7,169 nt of DNA from CAZWUZ01 sp964637655 [NCBI: uncultured bacterium] (GCA_964637655.1 CAZWUZ010000200.1:1-7169); one strand, 5' to 3'. Numbered from the stretch's first letter, positions 1 through 6,717 are shown. The notes: a model not told the origin generated them from the letters alone. Made by a program: numbers and translations.

Positions 1-288
1 CTCGAACAGGCGCTGGTGGCGCTGCGGCGGGCGGGACTGGTGAAGGTGTTTCGCGGCGTGCACGGCGGCTATGCGCTGGGGCGCAGCGCGGAGAACATCA
101 CGGTGCACGACATCTACACGGCAGTGGAAGGGGAACTGAAACTGCTGGAGAAGAAGGAAAAGAACGAAACCCTGCGGCAGTACTGGCAGGTGACGGAAAT
201 GGCGGCGGCAGCAGCACTGCGCGTCTCGCTGCAGGAACTGCTCCTGCGCGATGAGGCGCAGCGCACCGCCATCATCTACGACATCTGA
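1..288 (+). CDS. Rrf2-family transcriptional regulator, C-terminal part (5' end outside window)
   Basis: The reading frame is open from base 1, so the start and most of the N-terminal helix-turn-helix lie upstream of the window. The visible 95 residues begin at the end of the recognition helix (ALVALRRAGLVKVFRG). They continue into the wing, whose VHGGYALGR matches the G-x-x-GGY-x-L signature of Rrf2 proteins, followed by the ITVHDIYTAVEG stretch that leads into the dimerisation helix. Rrf2 proteins are DNA-binding repressors or activators. IscR, NsrR and RirA sense through an Fe-S cluster on three cysteines in the segment after this point, whereas CymR of Firmicutes has none and controls cysteine metabolism. 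No cysteine is present in the visible part, so an Fe-S sensor is unlikely. The gene ends 166 bp before cysK on the same strand, which suggests (inference) a CymR-like role in sulfur metabolism. The family call is firm; the ligand and targets are not shown. Confidence 0.85.
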   Translation, partial: LEQALVALRRAGLVKVFRGVHGGYALGRSAENITVHDIYTAVEGELKLLEKKEKNETLRQYWQVTEMAAAAALRVSLQELLLRDEAQRTAIIYDI

Positions 289-318
289 AATAAATGGGGA
301 CAGTCCCCATTTTCCATG
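288..318. repeat. 31-bp hairpin repeat, copy 1
   Basis: A 31-base sequence starting at the last base of the Rrf2 stop codon is repeated exactly at 409-439. Its core (292-312) is a perfect inverted repeat: AAATGGGGA, a CAG loop, then TCCCCATTT. It could fold as a hairpin in RNA or extrude from DNA. From memory, GGGGACAGTCCCC-type palindromes are dispersed REP-like repeats in proteobacterial genomes, often linked to RAYT/IS200-like transposases. No transposase is present here. A regulator operator is the alternative. Confidence 0.8.
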
Positions 319-408
319 GTAGGGAATGTGCGGGAAAACGGATGTTTGAGACGGCGAGTGGGAAGACGGGGCACGTTCAAACAGCGAAGTGGGAAAAGCA
401 AAACCAGA

Positions 409-439
409 AAATAAATGGGGACAGTCCCCATTTTCCATG
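409..439. repeat. 31-bp hairpin repeat, copy 2, in the cysK leader
   Basis: This is an exact copy of 288-318, offset by 121 bp, with the same perfect inverted repeat at 413-433. Its last three bases form an ATG (437) that is in frame with cysK but has poor context for a start. The hairpin ends 21 bases before the cysK start at 455, just upstream of the purine-rich GAGGGGG that probably serves as ribosome binding site. If transcribed, it would sit in the cysK leader. It may be a mobile REP-like unit or an operator; the sequence alone does not decide. Confidence 0.8.
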
Positions 440-454
440 AGGGGGAACGGGAAC

Positions 455-1378
455 ATGAAAGTCGCGCAGAACATTACGCAGCTTGTTGGCAATACGCCGC
501 TGGTGCGGCTGAACCGGGTGGCACACGGAGCGCAGGCAACGGTGCTCGCCAAACTCGAGTATTTCAACCCGTGCAGTTCGGTCAAGGACCGCATCGGGGT
601 GAACATGCTCGACATGGCTGAGCGCGAGGGAAAACTCAAGCCGGGCGCGGTGATCATCGAGCCGACGAGCGGCAATACCGGCATCGGGCTGGCGTTCGTC
701 TGCGCGGCGCGCGGCTATCGCCTCGTCCTGACCATGCCCGAGACGATGAGCGTCGAGCGGCGCAAGGTGCTCAAGCATTTCGGGGCGGAGATCGTGCTGA
801 CCCCGGGTCCCGAGGGGATGAAGGGGGCGGTGGCAAAAGCGGAGGAACTGGCGAAGAATACGCCCGGATCGTACCTGCCGCAGCAGTTCAACAATCCCGC
901 CAATCCCGCCATCCACCGCTGCACGACGTTCCACGAGATCTGGAACGACACGGATGGCACGGTCGACATTTTTGTTGCCGGGGTGGGGACGGGCGGCACC
1001 ATCACGGGTGTCGGCGAAGAATTGAAGAAACAGAAACCCGGGGCGAAGGTGGTCGCGGTGGAACCCGCGGATTCCCCCGTGTTGTCCGGGGGCAAGGCAG
1101 GCCCGCACAAGATCCAGGGGATTGGCGCGGGCTTTGTGCCGGGGGTGCTCAAGCGCGACCTGATCGATGAGGTGGTGCCGGTGGCGACGGACGATGCGGT
1201 GCAGACCGCGCGCGCGCTGGCGAAGCAGGAGGGAATTTTCTGCGGCATTTCGTCGGGGGCGGCGACCTGGGCGGCGCTGCAACTGGCACAGCGCGCGGAG
1301 AACGCGGGCAAGACCATTGTCGTGCTGCTCCCCGACACGGGTGAGCGCTACCTGAGCACGGTGCTGCTCGAAGAATGA
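455..1378 (+). CDS. cysK: Cysteine synthase (O-acetylserine sulfhydrylase), CysK
   Basis: A 307-residue cytoplasmic PLP enzyme that makes L-cysteine from O-acetyl-L-serine and sulfide. It is full length for the family (about 305-325). The N-terminus [16 protein letters not shown] is the usual CysK opening. The catalytic PLP lysine is K44 in SSVKDR, the substrate-binding loop is TSGNTG (71-76), and the PLP-phosphate loop is GVGTGGT (176-182). The PLP-ring serine is S266 in GISSGAA, and [10 protein letters not shown] (292-301) is the conserved C-terminal motif. The start at 455 is chosen because [10 protein letters not shown] matches family N-termini and a GAGGGGG lies at 439-445. The frame is open back to 389, but the extra codons come from the repeat. 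The stop overlaps the next gene (HPr-like) as ATGA, so the two are probably translated together. An Rrf2 regulator gene lies upstream. Some homologues (CBS, CysM) share the fold, but the overall match favours CysK. Confidence 0.95.
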   Translation: MKVAQNITQLVGNTPLVRLNRVAHGAQATVLAKLEYFNPCSSVKDRIGVNMLDMAEREGKLKPGAVIIEPTSGNTGIGLAFVCAARGYRLVLTMPETMSVERRKVLKHFGAEIVLTPGPEGMKGAVAKAEELAKNTPGSYLPQQFNNPANPAIHRCTTFHEIWNDTDGTVDIFVAGVGTGGTITGVGEELKKQKPGAKVVAVEPADSPVLSGGKAGPHKIQGIGAGFVPGVLKRDLIDEVVPVATDDAVQTARALAKQEGIFCGISSGAATWAALQLAQRAENAGKTIVVLLPDTGERYLSTVLLEE

Positions 1379-1659
1379 GCGCAGAGAGCGCGGTGGCGGA
1401 GCGCGTCGTCTGCATCAGTGCGCCGCAGGGCCTGCACTTGCGCGTGGCCACGTCCCTCGTCAAAAAGATCCGCGCCCTGCGCGCGCGCCTGACCGTGCGG
1501 GCGGACGGGCAGCAGCCGGCCGATGCCAACTCGGTGATCGACCTGCTGCGGCTCGGGGCCACGTGGGGGACGTGCGTGACGGTGCGGGCGGAAGGACCCG
1601 ATGCGGAGCAGGCGCTCCAGCGGGCGGAAGAACTTTTCAGCGACGGCGCCGGCATCTGA
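1375..1659 (+). CDS. HPr-family phosphocarrier protein (PTS HPr-like)
   Basis: A 94-residue protein with the HPr fold signature. HPr carries phosphate from enzyme I (PtsI) to EIIA proteins through an active-site histidine. Here the active-site motif is GLHLRVAT: H21 with R23 two residues later is kept, but the canonical GLHARPA Ala and Pro are replaced by Leu and Val. The second site [12 protein letters not shown] holds S53, 32 residues after the histidine, matching regulatory Ser46 of Gram-positive HPr. [14 protein letters not shown] is the typical last strand and helix. The gene starts inside the cysK stop codon (4-base ATGA overlap), which points to translational coupling. No PtsI, EIIA or HPr kinase gene is visible, so it could be a PTS HPr, a nitrogen-PTS NPr, or a Crh-like regulatory paralogue. 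The family is well supported; the role beside cysK is unknown. Confidence 0.85.
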   Translation: MSAESAVAERVVCISAPQGLHLRVATSLVKKIRALRARLTVRADGQQPADANSVIDLLRLGATWGTCVTVRAEGPDAEQALQRAEELFSDGAGI

Positions 1660-1678
1660 AACGCAGCCAGGGTGCCGG

Positions 1679-1708
1679 TTGTTGTTATGTATCCAATTAT
1701 GTTAGTAT
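1679..1708 (+). promoter_or_regulatory. Putative promoter of the outer-membrane factor gene
   Basis: The 68-bp gap between the HPr-like gene and the efflux gene contains a sharply AT-rich stretch in otherwise GC-rich DNA. TTGTTG (1679-1684) and TAGTAT (1703-1708) are 18 bases apart and are weak -35/-10 matches; TTGTTA (1682-1687) is an alternative -35. The stretch also holds TTATGT twice, 12 bp apart (1685 and 1697), which could be an operator. The second copy is part of ATTATGT, the complement of a motif repeated at 6403-6487. This is a prediction by eye only. Confidence 0.35.
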
Positions 1709-1727
1709 AGCCGCGAGAGGGGAAGCC

Positions 1728-3059
1728 ATGCGGCTTGCCATTGGTCTGTGTCTGCTTATGGCTGTGCCATGCGCAGCGTCGGTGCCGACGGCGCCGGCTG
1801 TGTCTGTCGCCATTCCCGACACCATCCCGTTGTTCAGCGAATCTGTGACCGGCGATACCGCGGCGGTTTACCGGCAACTGGGGGAACTCGGCGCGCGCGG
1901 ACTGGCGCGCAACCCGGAACTGCAGGCAGCGGCGCGGCGCATTGATGCGCTGCAGCAGCGCCCGGCGCAGGCCGCCGCCCGGCCGGCGCCGGTGCTGGGC
2001 GGTGAGGCGGATCGCGTCCCCTTTGCCGACCCGTCGGAGTACATGGCAGTCAACCTCTTCGCCCAGCAGACGTTTCCGGCAACGGCGAAGCTGGAAAGCC
2101 GGGCGCGGGTGGCATCCTACCCCGCGCTGCTGGCGGCAGCGGCGCAGGAACGGGAAGTCAACGACCTGCGGCGCGATATCGCGCTGGCGTGGTTCGACTA
2201 CGGCTATGCGCACGAGGCGCTGCGCCTCAACGGCGAACAGAGTCAACTCGTCGACTGGCTGCGGCAGGTGGCGGAGGCGCGCTACACGGTCGGGCGCGCT
2301 CCGCAGCAGGATGTGTGGCTGGCGCAGGTGGAAATCTCGGCGCTGGAGGCGGCGCGACTGGCGCTCGAGGGCAAGCGCGCCCTGGCGCGGGCGCAACTTG
2401 TCTATCTGCTGGGCGGCGACACGCAACTGCTGCTGCCCGCGCCCGCCGGCGTGCCGGTGCGCACGTATCTGCCCGATCTGCCGGCGGCGGAACGTCTTGC
2501 CCTGGCGCAGCGTCCGGAACTGCGGGCCGCCCGCCTGGCGGTCGACGCGGAGGCGGCGCGCGCACTGCTGGCGCGGGCGGAACTGCTGCCCGACGTCACC
2601 ACGCGCGTTACTTCCACCGCCCGCACCGATGCCGACGACGCGGTGACGGGGATGGTGATGCTTGATTTCCCCCTCGCCCCCTGGTCGCGCGGCGGGGCGG
2701 AGGCGCAGGAGCGCGAGGCGCAGCTGACGCAGGCGGAGCAGGCGGTGCGGGTCACGGCGCTGGAAAACCGCATCCGCGGCGAACTGCAGGGAACGCTGGC
2801 GGAACTGCAGGCGGCGGCGGCACAGGTGCGGTTGTATCGCGGCACCATCATGCCGCAGGCGGAGCAGGCGTTCCGCGCGGCGCTGGCGGGCTATACCTAC
2901 GGGCAGGTCGAGTTTGCCACCACGCTGGTGGCAGCGCGCGCGGCGGTGCAGCAGCGCGATGGCGAACTGCGCGCCCGCGTCGCCTATGAACAGGCCTTTT
3001 CGCGGCTGCTCTGGGCGACGGGTACCGACCAGCAGCAGATGCGGATGGTGTTGCAATGA
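1728..3059 (+). CDS. Outer-membrane factor of an RND metal efflux system (TolC/CusC/CzcC type)
   Basis: A 443-residue outer-membrane channel subunit that would trimerise and give the adaptor-pump complex an exit through the outer membrane. The first ~18 residues (MRLAIGLCLLMAVPCAAS) look like a signal peptide. C15 follows proline, so it is not a good lipobox and a lipoprotein form is unlikely. Two OEP repeats follow. Each has a helical element of the form NPEL or RPEL plus AARL-like residues (near residues 63 and 265), long alpha-helical barrel segments, and a closing turn such as YTVGRAPQQDVWLAQVE or AGYTYGQVEFATTL. There is no good start match upstream of ATG 1728, which has GAGAGGGGAAG at 1715-1725 as ribosome binding site. 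The following adaptor gene shows that it serves metal efflux. Assignment to CusC versus CzcC cannot be made by eye. Confidence 0.88.
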   Translation: MRLAIGLCLLMAVPCAASVPTAPAVSVAIPDTIPLFSESVTGDTAAVYRQLGELGARGLARNPELQAAARRIDALQQRPAQAAARPAPVLGGEADRVPFADPSEYMAVNLFAQQTFPATAKLESRARVASYPALLAAAAQEREVNDLRRDIALAWFDYGYAHEALRLNGEQSQLVDWLRQVAEARYTVGRAPQQDVWLAQVEISALEAARLALEGKRALARAQLVYLLGGDTQLLLPAPAGVPVRTYLPDLPAAERLALAQRPELRAARLAVDAEAARALLARAELLPDVTTRVTSTARTDADDAVTGMVMLDFPLAPWSRGGAEAQEREAQLTQAEQAVRVTALENRIRGELQGTLAELQAAAAQVRLYRGTIMPQAEQAFRAALAGYTYGQVEFATTLVAARAAVQQRDGELRARVAYEQAFSRLLWATGTDQQQMRMVLQ

Positions 3060-3079
3060 AAGCGCACACGCATTTTCTT

Positions 3080-3182
3080 TTTTCCCTCTCCCACGGGGAG
3101 AGGGTGCAGGGTGAGGGGCCGCTGGTGCCGTCGCCCTCACCTGCCGCTGCGCGGCTTCCTCTCCCGGAGGGAGAGGGGAAAC
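3080..3182. repeat. ~100-bp GC-rich inverted repeat with two hairpins (CCCTCTCCC family)
   Basis: This repeat fills most of the 136-bp gap between the outer-membrane factor and adaptor genes. Its left arm contains a perfect 9-bp stem, CCCTCTCCC (3084-3092) with GGGAGAGGG (3096-3104). Its right arm contains an 8-bp stem, 3158-3165 with 3169-3176. The inner parts (GCAGGGTGAGGG at 3106-3117 and GCCCTCACCTGC near 3133-3144) are also near reverse complements, so the whole element is one large imperfect palindrome. CCCTCTCCC/GTGAGGG palindromes are familiar dispersed intergenic repeats in proteobacteria. There is no T-tract, so it is not a classic terminator, although it could stabilise or attenuate the operon mRNA. 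Confidence 0.8.
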
Positions 3183-3195
3183 CCGGGGATGCCGT

Positions 3196-4569
3196 GTGAA
3201 AAAAATCGCGGTTGTCGTTTTGTTGCTGATACTTGCGGCAATCATCGCCGGCGGCGTGTGGTGGTGGACGCACCGCAGCGTCCCGGCAGCGACGGTGCCG
3301 CTGGCAGCGCTGCCCGGCCCGGCCATCGAGTACTACACCTGCTCGATGCATCCCTTCCTGCGCGAACCCGAACCGGGGCTCTGCCCCATCTGCAACATGC
3401 GGCTCGACCCGGTCTATGCGCGCGATGCGGCGACGGACACGTCGGTGCCCGCCATCGCGGTGAGCGCGGCGGAGGAACAGCGGCTGGGCATGCGGCTTGC
3501 CGCGGTGCGGCAACAGGCGGTGACGAAGGTGATCAGCGCCTACGCGCGCATCGAGACGAACGAGGAGAAACTCACGCATATCCACACACGCTATGAGGGG
3601 TACGTGGACAAACTCTTCGTGAGTGCGGTCGGGCAGAGCGTGCGGCGTGGCGATCCGCTGTTTACCATCTACGCGCCCGAGGTGGTGGCGGCGCAGGAGG
3701 AATACCTCATCGCGCTGCTGGCGCAGGGCAAACTGGGAACGGACGCGCACCCGCTGGCGGTGGCGCATGCCGCGTCGCTGGCGCAGGCGTCGCACACGCG
3801 GCTGGAACTTTTAGAAGTGCCGGCGGATGTCATCCGGCGGATTGAAACGGAACGCCACATCGCGCGGACGATCACGCATTATGCCGGGGTGAACGGCATC
3901 GTCGCGCAGCGGAACGTTACGGCAGGCGAGCGGATCACGCCGGATACGGACCTGTTCCTCATCGCTGATTTGTCGGCGGTCTGGGTGATCGCGGACATCT
4001 TCGAGCAGGATATGCCCGACCTGCGCGTCGGACTGCCGGTGACGGTGACCTTTGCGGGCCTCCCCGGGCGCGAGTTCCGCGGGCGGGTGTCGTACATCTA
4101 CCCGTTCCTCGACGAGGCGACCCGCACCGCGCGCGCACGGCTCGAACTCGACAACCGCGCCGGGCAGTTGCGTCCCGGCATGTTCGGTGACGTGCTCATC
4201 AATACGGGGATGAGCCGTCGCGCACTGGTGGTGCCGCTCGACGCGGTGCTGCGCGGCGGCGGTCAGGATATTGTGTTCAAGCAGGTGGCGCCGGGCAATT
4301 ACGTGCCGGCAGTGGTGACGCTGGGCGGGCAGTTCGGCGATATGTACGCGGTGAGCAGCGGCCTGAGCGACGGTGATACCATTGTCGCGCGCGCCAATTT
4401 CTATCTCGACGCGGAGGCACGGCTGCGTTTCGGTGACGCCGCCGCGACGGGACATGCCGGCCATGCGTCACCGGCCGCCCCGTCGCCAGCCGTATCGGCC
4501 CCGGCGGCAGTGCCGCCCGCCATGCCGGCTGCCGCGGCAGCCGACCCGCACGCCGGGCATGGCAGGTGA
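3196..4569 (+). CDS. cusB: Periplasmic adaptor (membrane fusion protein) of heavy-metal RND efflux, CusB type
   Basis: A 457-residue adaptor that links the inner-membrane RND pump to the outer-membrane channel. Residues 4-24 are a hydrophobic anchor or signal segment. Residues 46-73 form a heavy-metal-binding domain (YTCSMHP...CPICNM) with C49, M51, H52, C63, C66 and M68 as likely ligands. The barrel-sandwich and hairpin regions follow (YEGYVDKLFVSAVGQSVRRG, about 132-151), then the beta-barrel and membrane-proximal domains typical of CusB/CzcB. The C-terminus is an Ala/Pro linker with HAGH at 420-423 and again at 452-455, a probable metal-binding tail. The start is GTG at 3196, since this gives a clean MKKIAVVV anchor. 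A weak GGGGAT lies at 3185-3190, and the purine arm of the upstream repeat is the nearest strong Shine-Dalgarno-like run. The metal set suggests Cu(I)/Ag(I), but this is inference. Confidence 0.9.
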   Translation: MKKIAVVVLLLILAAIIAGGVWWWTHRSVPAATVPLAALPGPAIEYYTCSMHPFLREPEPGLCPICNMRLDPVYARDAATDTSVPAIAVSAAEEQRLGMRLAAVRQQAVTKVISAYARIETNEEKLTHIHTRYEGYVDKLFVSAVGQSVRRGDPLFTIYAPEVVAAQEEYLIALLAQGKLGTDAHPLAVAHAASLAQASHTRLELLEVPADVIRRIETERHIARTITHYAGVNGIVAQRNVTAGERITPDTDLFLIADLSAVWVIADIFEQDMPDLRVGLPVTVTFAGLPGREFRGRVSYIYPFLDEATRTARARLELDNRAGQLRPGMFGDVLINTGMSRRALVVPLDAVLRGGGQDIVFKQVAPGNYVPAVVTLGGQFGDMYAVSSGLSDGDTIVARANFYLDAEARLRFGDAAATGHAGHASPAAPSPAVSAPAAVPPAMPAAAAADPHAGHGR

Positions 4570-4724
4570 GCGATGCATCCCGATCCCGACTGCAGAGCAC
4601 TCGATAGAACAGTTAGTTGTAAGCTTGAGGTCGTAAAATGCGACGTAAGGCTCGCGGCATGTCGCGCCGCTCTGCGTGGTGAGAAACCGGGAGCGGGCGG
4701 ACTGCTGGCGGAAGGCGCGCGCTG

Positions 4725-5072
4725 ATGCTTTATACCGAAGCCGAGATCCGCGAACTGCTTGCGCGAGACGAGGGGCAATTCCACGATTTCAAGAGCGTCT
4801 GGGACCGCACAACGGACCAGCCGCGTTTGCTTGACCGCCGTATGGTGCGCGATTGGATTGCCGAATACGCTGCCGCTTTTGCCAATGCCGATGGCGGCAC
4901 GCTGATCATCGGCGTCGAAAACGATGGGACGCCGTCCGGGCACGAGTACCATGACGAGGCAATTGAAGAATTCCGGAATGTGCCGGAACGACGCTTGCGC
5001 CCGGCTGTTGCCTGCCGTTTCCAGCGCCTGCTATCGACGGGCGGGAAGTGCTGGTCTTTCAGGTGCCCATGA
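4725..5072 (+). CDS. AlbA_2 domain fragment (N-terminal part of the broken gene)
   Basis: This is the 115-residue product if the frameshift is real. The first ~102 residues are the AlbA_2 domain: FHDFKSVWD (19-27) is the early strand, and FANADGGTLIIGVENDGTPSG (52-72) is the hallmark loop and strand. The last 13 residues are out of frame and meaningless. The start at 4725 has GGAAGG at 4710-4715, nine bases upstream, and MLYTEAEIRELLARDE resembles the usual family opening. The 155-bp gap before it, after the adaptor gene, holds only a possible -10 (TAAAAT, 4634-4639) with no good -35. Alone, this fragment would lack the ATPase part. Confidence 0.6.
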   Translation: MLYTEAEIRELLARDEGQFHDFKSVWDRTTDQPRLLDRRMVRDWIAEYAAAFANADGGTLIIGVENDGTPSGHEYHDEAIEEFRNVPERRLRPAVACRFQRLLSTGGKCWSFRCP

Positions 5073-6409
5073 CCGCCGAAGCGATAATGGTCGAGGAAAA
5101 CGGGTATCCCTATCGGGCCGGTGATCAGGTTGTGCGTGAACCGCAGGAAGTGATCAATGCCCGCAAGCAGGCCTATCGCCGGGTCGGGTTCGAGCAGCGC
5201 CTTTGCCCGGCGGCGTCGCTGGCCGATCTCGACCTTGAAATGGCGCGTCGATTCCTTGCGGCAACACCTTTGCGTGACCGCCCGGTTGAAGAACAACTTG
5301 CCGCCTATGGCCTGCTGCAATGGGACGGTCCGCAGGCGCGGGTGACCAATGCCGCGCTGCTGCTTTTCGGCAAGGCGCCGGTGGTGCGGTGGCATCCGCG
5401 CGCCGGCATCCGGTTGTTCCGGGTTGCCGGGAGCGAGAAAACCCACGGCGAGCGGAGGAACGTCACGCAATTGCCGCGGCTTGATCCGCCGCTGGCAACG
5501 ATGCTGCCTGACGCAAAACGGTATATTGCGGCGCAGATCCGCACGTCGGAGAAACTGCATGACCTGTTTTTCCGGGAGATGCCTGAGTATCCGGAAGCAG
5601 CCTGGCAGGAGGCGCTGGTCAATGCCGTGGCGCACCGGGATTACGGCGAGCAGGGGCGCGAAATCGAGGTGACGTTCTATACCGACAGGATGGAGATAAC
5701 CAACCCCGGCGACCTGATCGCGCCGGTCACCGTGCAGGCGTTGCGCGAGCGGCGCAAAGTGCATGCCAGCCGCAACCCGCTGCTGGCGCGGGTGCTGGTC
5801 GATGCGGGCATCATGCGCGAGGAAGGCGAGGGCGTGCCGCGCATATTTGAGGAGATGGAAACATCGCATCTGCGGGCGCCCGAAGTGAATGTCGAGTTCA
5901 GCACCTTTGGCGTAACCTTGCGGAATGAGCCGGTATTCGATGGCGCCACGGTCGAATGGAAGACCACGGTTAGCGGTCTTGGCTTGACGGTCAACCAGCA
6001 GCGGATGCAGCTGGCTTATCCCGAAGGGTTTTCCAATGAGGACTATCGCACAATCAACAGCGTTGACCGTGACCAGGCCTACCGCGAGATCAGCGATATG
6101 GTTGCACGCGGCGTTGTGCGGGCGCCGGATGCAGCAGGCCGCGGGGCGTTTTACCGCATTGCCAACCAGCCGCGGAAAATGCGCGATTGGATTGGCGAGC
6201 GCCTGCCGCGCCTGGCGGAGTATTTCAAGCGCGCGCCGCAAATGCGCAATCAGGAGTATTGTGCCTGCTTCGTCGTTGACCGTTTTCAGGCGTTCCGTGA
6301 GTTGCAGCGGCTTGCTGCCCTGCAAATAGTCGTACCGCAGGGGCAGAAGAGGGGCAGATATTATCTGCCGGGAGAAATACTATCAGCCATGACGAAAAAA
6401 GTCACATAA
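5048..6409 (+). CDS. GHKL-type ATP-binding and C-terminal part of the broken gene
   Basis: A continuous 453-codon frame whose first in-frame start codon after the break is GTG 5048. A real start there is doubtful, because it falls inside a beta-strand of the AlbA_2 module. Visible parts, numbered from 5048, are VVREPQEVINARKQAYRRVG (28-47), which links the AlbA_2 domain to the rest, and EALVNAVAHRDY (188-199), the N-box-like ATP-binding helix. MEITNPGDL (215-223) is the G1-like strand-loop, and GEGVPRIFEEM (from 260) is the second glycine-rich ATP-lid motif. The last ~120 residues look like winged-helix DNA-binding folds (for example SVDRDQAYREISDMVARGVV). The stop TAA (6407-6409) overlaps the first CACATAAT motif. 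Function is unproven; homologues are annotated as regulators or DNA-associated ATPases. Confidence 0.65.
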   Translation: MLVFQVPMTAEAIMVEENGYPYRAGDQVVREPQEVINARKQAYRRVGFEQRLCPAASLADLDLEMARRFLAATPLRDRPVEEQLAAYGLLQWDGPQARVTNAALLLFGKAPVVRWHPRAGIRLFRVAGSEKTHGERRNVTQLPRLDPPLATMLPDAKRYIAAQIRTSEKLHDLFFREMPEYPEAAWQEALVNAVAHRDYGEQGREIEVTFYTDRMEITNPGDLIAPVTVQALRERRKVHASRNPLLARVLVDAGIMREEGEGVPRIFEEMETSHLRAPEVNVEFSTFGVTLRNEPVFDGATVEWKTTVSGLGLTVNQQRMQLAYPEGFSNEDYRTINSVDRDQAYREISDMVARGVVRAPDAAGRGAFYRIANQPRKMRDWIGERLPRLAEYFKRAPQMRNQEYCACFVVDRFQAFRELQRLAALQIVVPQGQKRGRYYLPGEILSAMTKKVT

Positions 6410-6487
6410 TCGTATCCACATGCCACATAATCGCATAACGACATTATTAACATACAGTAATGCAATGGCATATAGATGTCACATAAT
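6403..6487. promoter_or_regulatory. Three direct CACATAAT motifs in an AT-rich stretch
   Basis: CACATAAT occurs at 6403-6410, 6424-6431 and 6480-6487. The first two are exactly 21 bp apart, about two helical turns. The region 6403-6520 is much more AT-rich than the genes around it. The copies may be binding sites for a regulator acting on the promoter candidate at 6516-6546, or leftovers of an insertion end. No palindrome fully explains them. Confidence 0.35.
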
Positions 6488-6515
6488 GGTTTCGGGATGA
6501 TGCATAACTGAAAAG

Positions 6516-6546
6516 TTGACATGGCGGGCGAGAGGAGACGGATAAT
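6516..6546 (+). promoter_or_regulatory. Sigma-70-like promoter candidate with a 19-bp spacer, ahead of the pump gene
   Basis: TTGACA (6516-6521) is a perfect -35 and GATAAT (6541-6546) is a 5/6 -10, separated by 19 bases. An over-long 19-20 bp spacer is typical of promoters activated by MerR-family metal regulators such as CueR. However, no clear dyad is visible in this spacer. The likely start of transcription would be about 325 bases before the pump ATG, leaving a long repeat-containing leader. Confidence 0.4.
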
Positions 6547-6572
6547 GGCAAGCAGGGAAAGGGGCGAGACGA

Positions 6573-6716
6573 ATGACATGAGAGTATCTTCCGGCGATTC
6601 AAAAAGCAACGTCTGGTTTCTCCGACGATGTGGAAAAGTATCACGAAGCGTGGCATCATGATCCTGATGGTAAAAAGGAAAAAGATGGGTGGGCGCCTGT
6701 GCTGCACGTAAGAAAT
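6573..6716 (+). pseudogene. Possible gene relic: short protein-like frame with an in-frame TGA at codon 3
   Basis: From ATG 6573 the frame reads Met-Thr-stop. It then runs open from 6582 as EYLPAIQKATSGFSDDVEKY followed by HEAWHHDPDGKKEKDGWAPV. This acidic, Trp/His-containing stretch reads more like real protein than like a shadow frame. At 6717 the frame enters the ATTCCCG repeats and continues as repeat-encoded residues to a TAA that overlaps the pump start (TAATG, 6876-6880). The simplest reading is a small gene that gained a nonsense change and lost its 3' end to repeat insertion. I do not recognise the family. A chance open frame is possible. Confidence 0.3.
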
Positions 6717-6717
6717 A

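Larger units (their letters stand above)
4725..6409 (+). pseudogene. Schlafen AlbA_2 / GHKL ATP-binding protein gene, broken by a frameshift
   Basis: Read as one gene, this encodes about 561 residues: 102 codons in the first frame up to 5030, then 458 codons in the second frame from ATC at 5033. The protein would have an N-terminal AlbA_2 (Schlafen-type) domain, a central GHKL-like ATPase domain (HATPase_c_4 type) and a C-terminal winged-helix-like region. This is the layout of proteins often annotated as ATP-binding protein or RecG-like transcriptional regulator, some of them found in defence islands. At the break, the first frame runs on to a stop at 5070-5072, while IDGREVLVFQVPM continues smoothly in the other frame. 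Either one base is missing or two (5031-5032) are extra. No slippery heptamer is seen there. The gene sits between the cusB- and cusA-like genes and its codons look less GC-rich than theirs, which suggests acquisition. A sequencing or assembly error is the main alternative to a true pseudogene. Confidence 0.75.

Noticed and set aside
344-382. GTTTGA...TCAAAC inverted pair between the two 31-bp repeats.
   Set aside because: Only six base pairs with a 27-base loop; easily chance.
389-454. Upstream in-frame extension of cysK.
   Set aside because: These codons come from the 31-bp repeat and lack family similarity. Start 455 matches CysK N-termini.
1563-1727. Upstream in-frame extension of the outer-membrane factor.
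   Set aside because: It overlaps the HPr-like gene in another frame and would bury the signal peptide. ATG 1728 has a good ribosome binding site.
3080-3182. Intrinsic terminator after the outer-membrane factor gene.
   Set aside because: The hairpins are strong but no U-tract follows, and the adaptor gene continues on the same strand.
1149-3326. Very long open frame on the minus strand (725 codons).
   Set aside because: It is antisense to cysK, the HPr-like gene and the outer-membrane factor gene. Its translation is Arg/Pro/Ala/His-rich low complexity, as expected from GC-rich shadow frames.
5022-5040. Programmed ribosomal frameshift in the AlbA_2 gene.
   Set aside because: No slippery heptamer or following strong pseudoknot-like structure is seen; an indel is simpler.
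4730-6325. Long minus-strand open frame (531 codons) opposite the AlbA_2/ATPase gene.
   Set aside because: The plus strand shows clear domain motifs in both pieces. The minus frame shows none and mirrors their codon structure.
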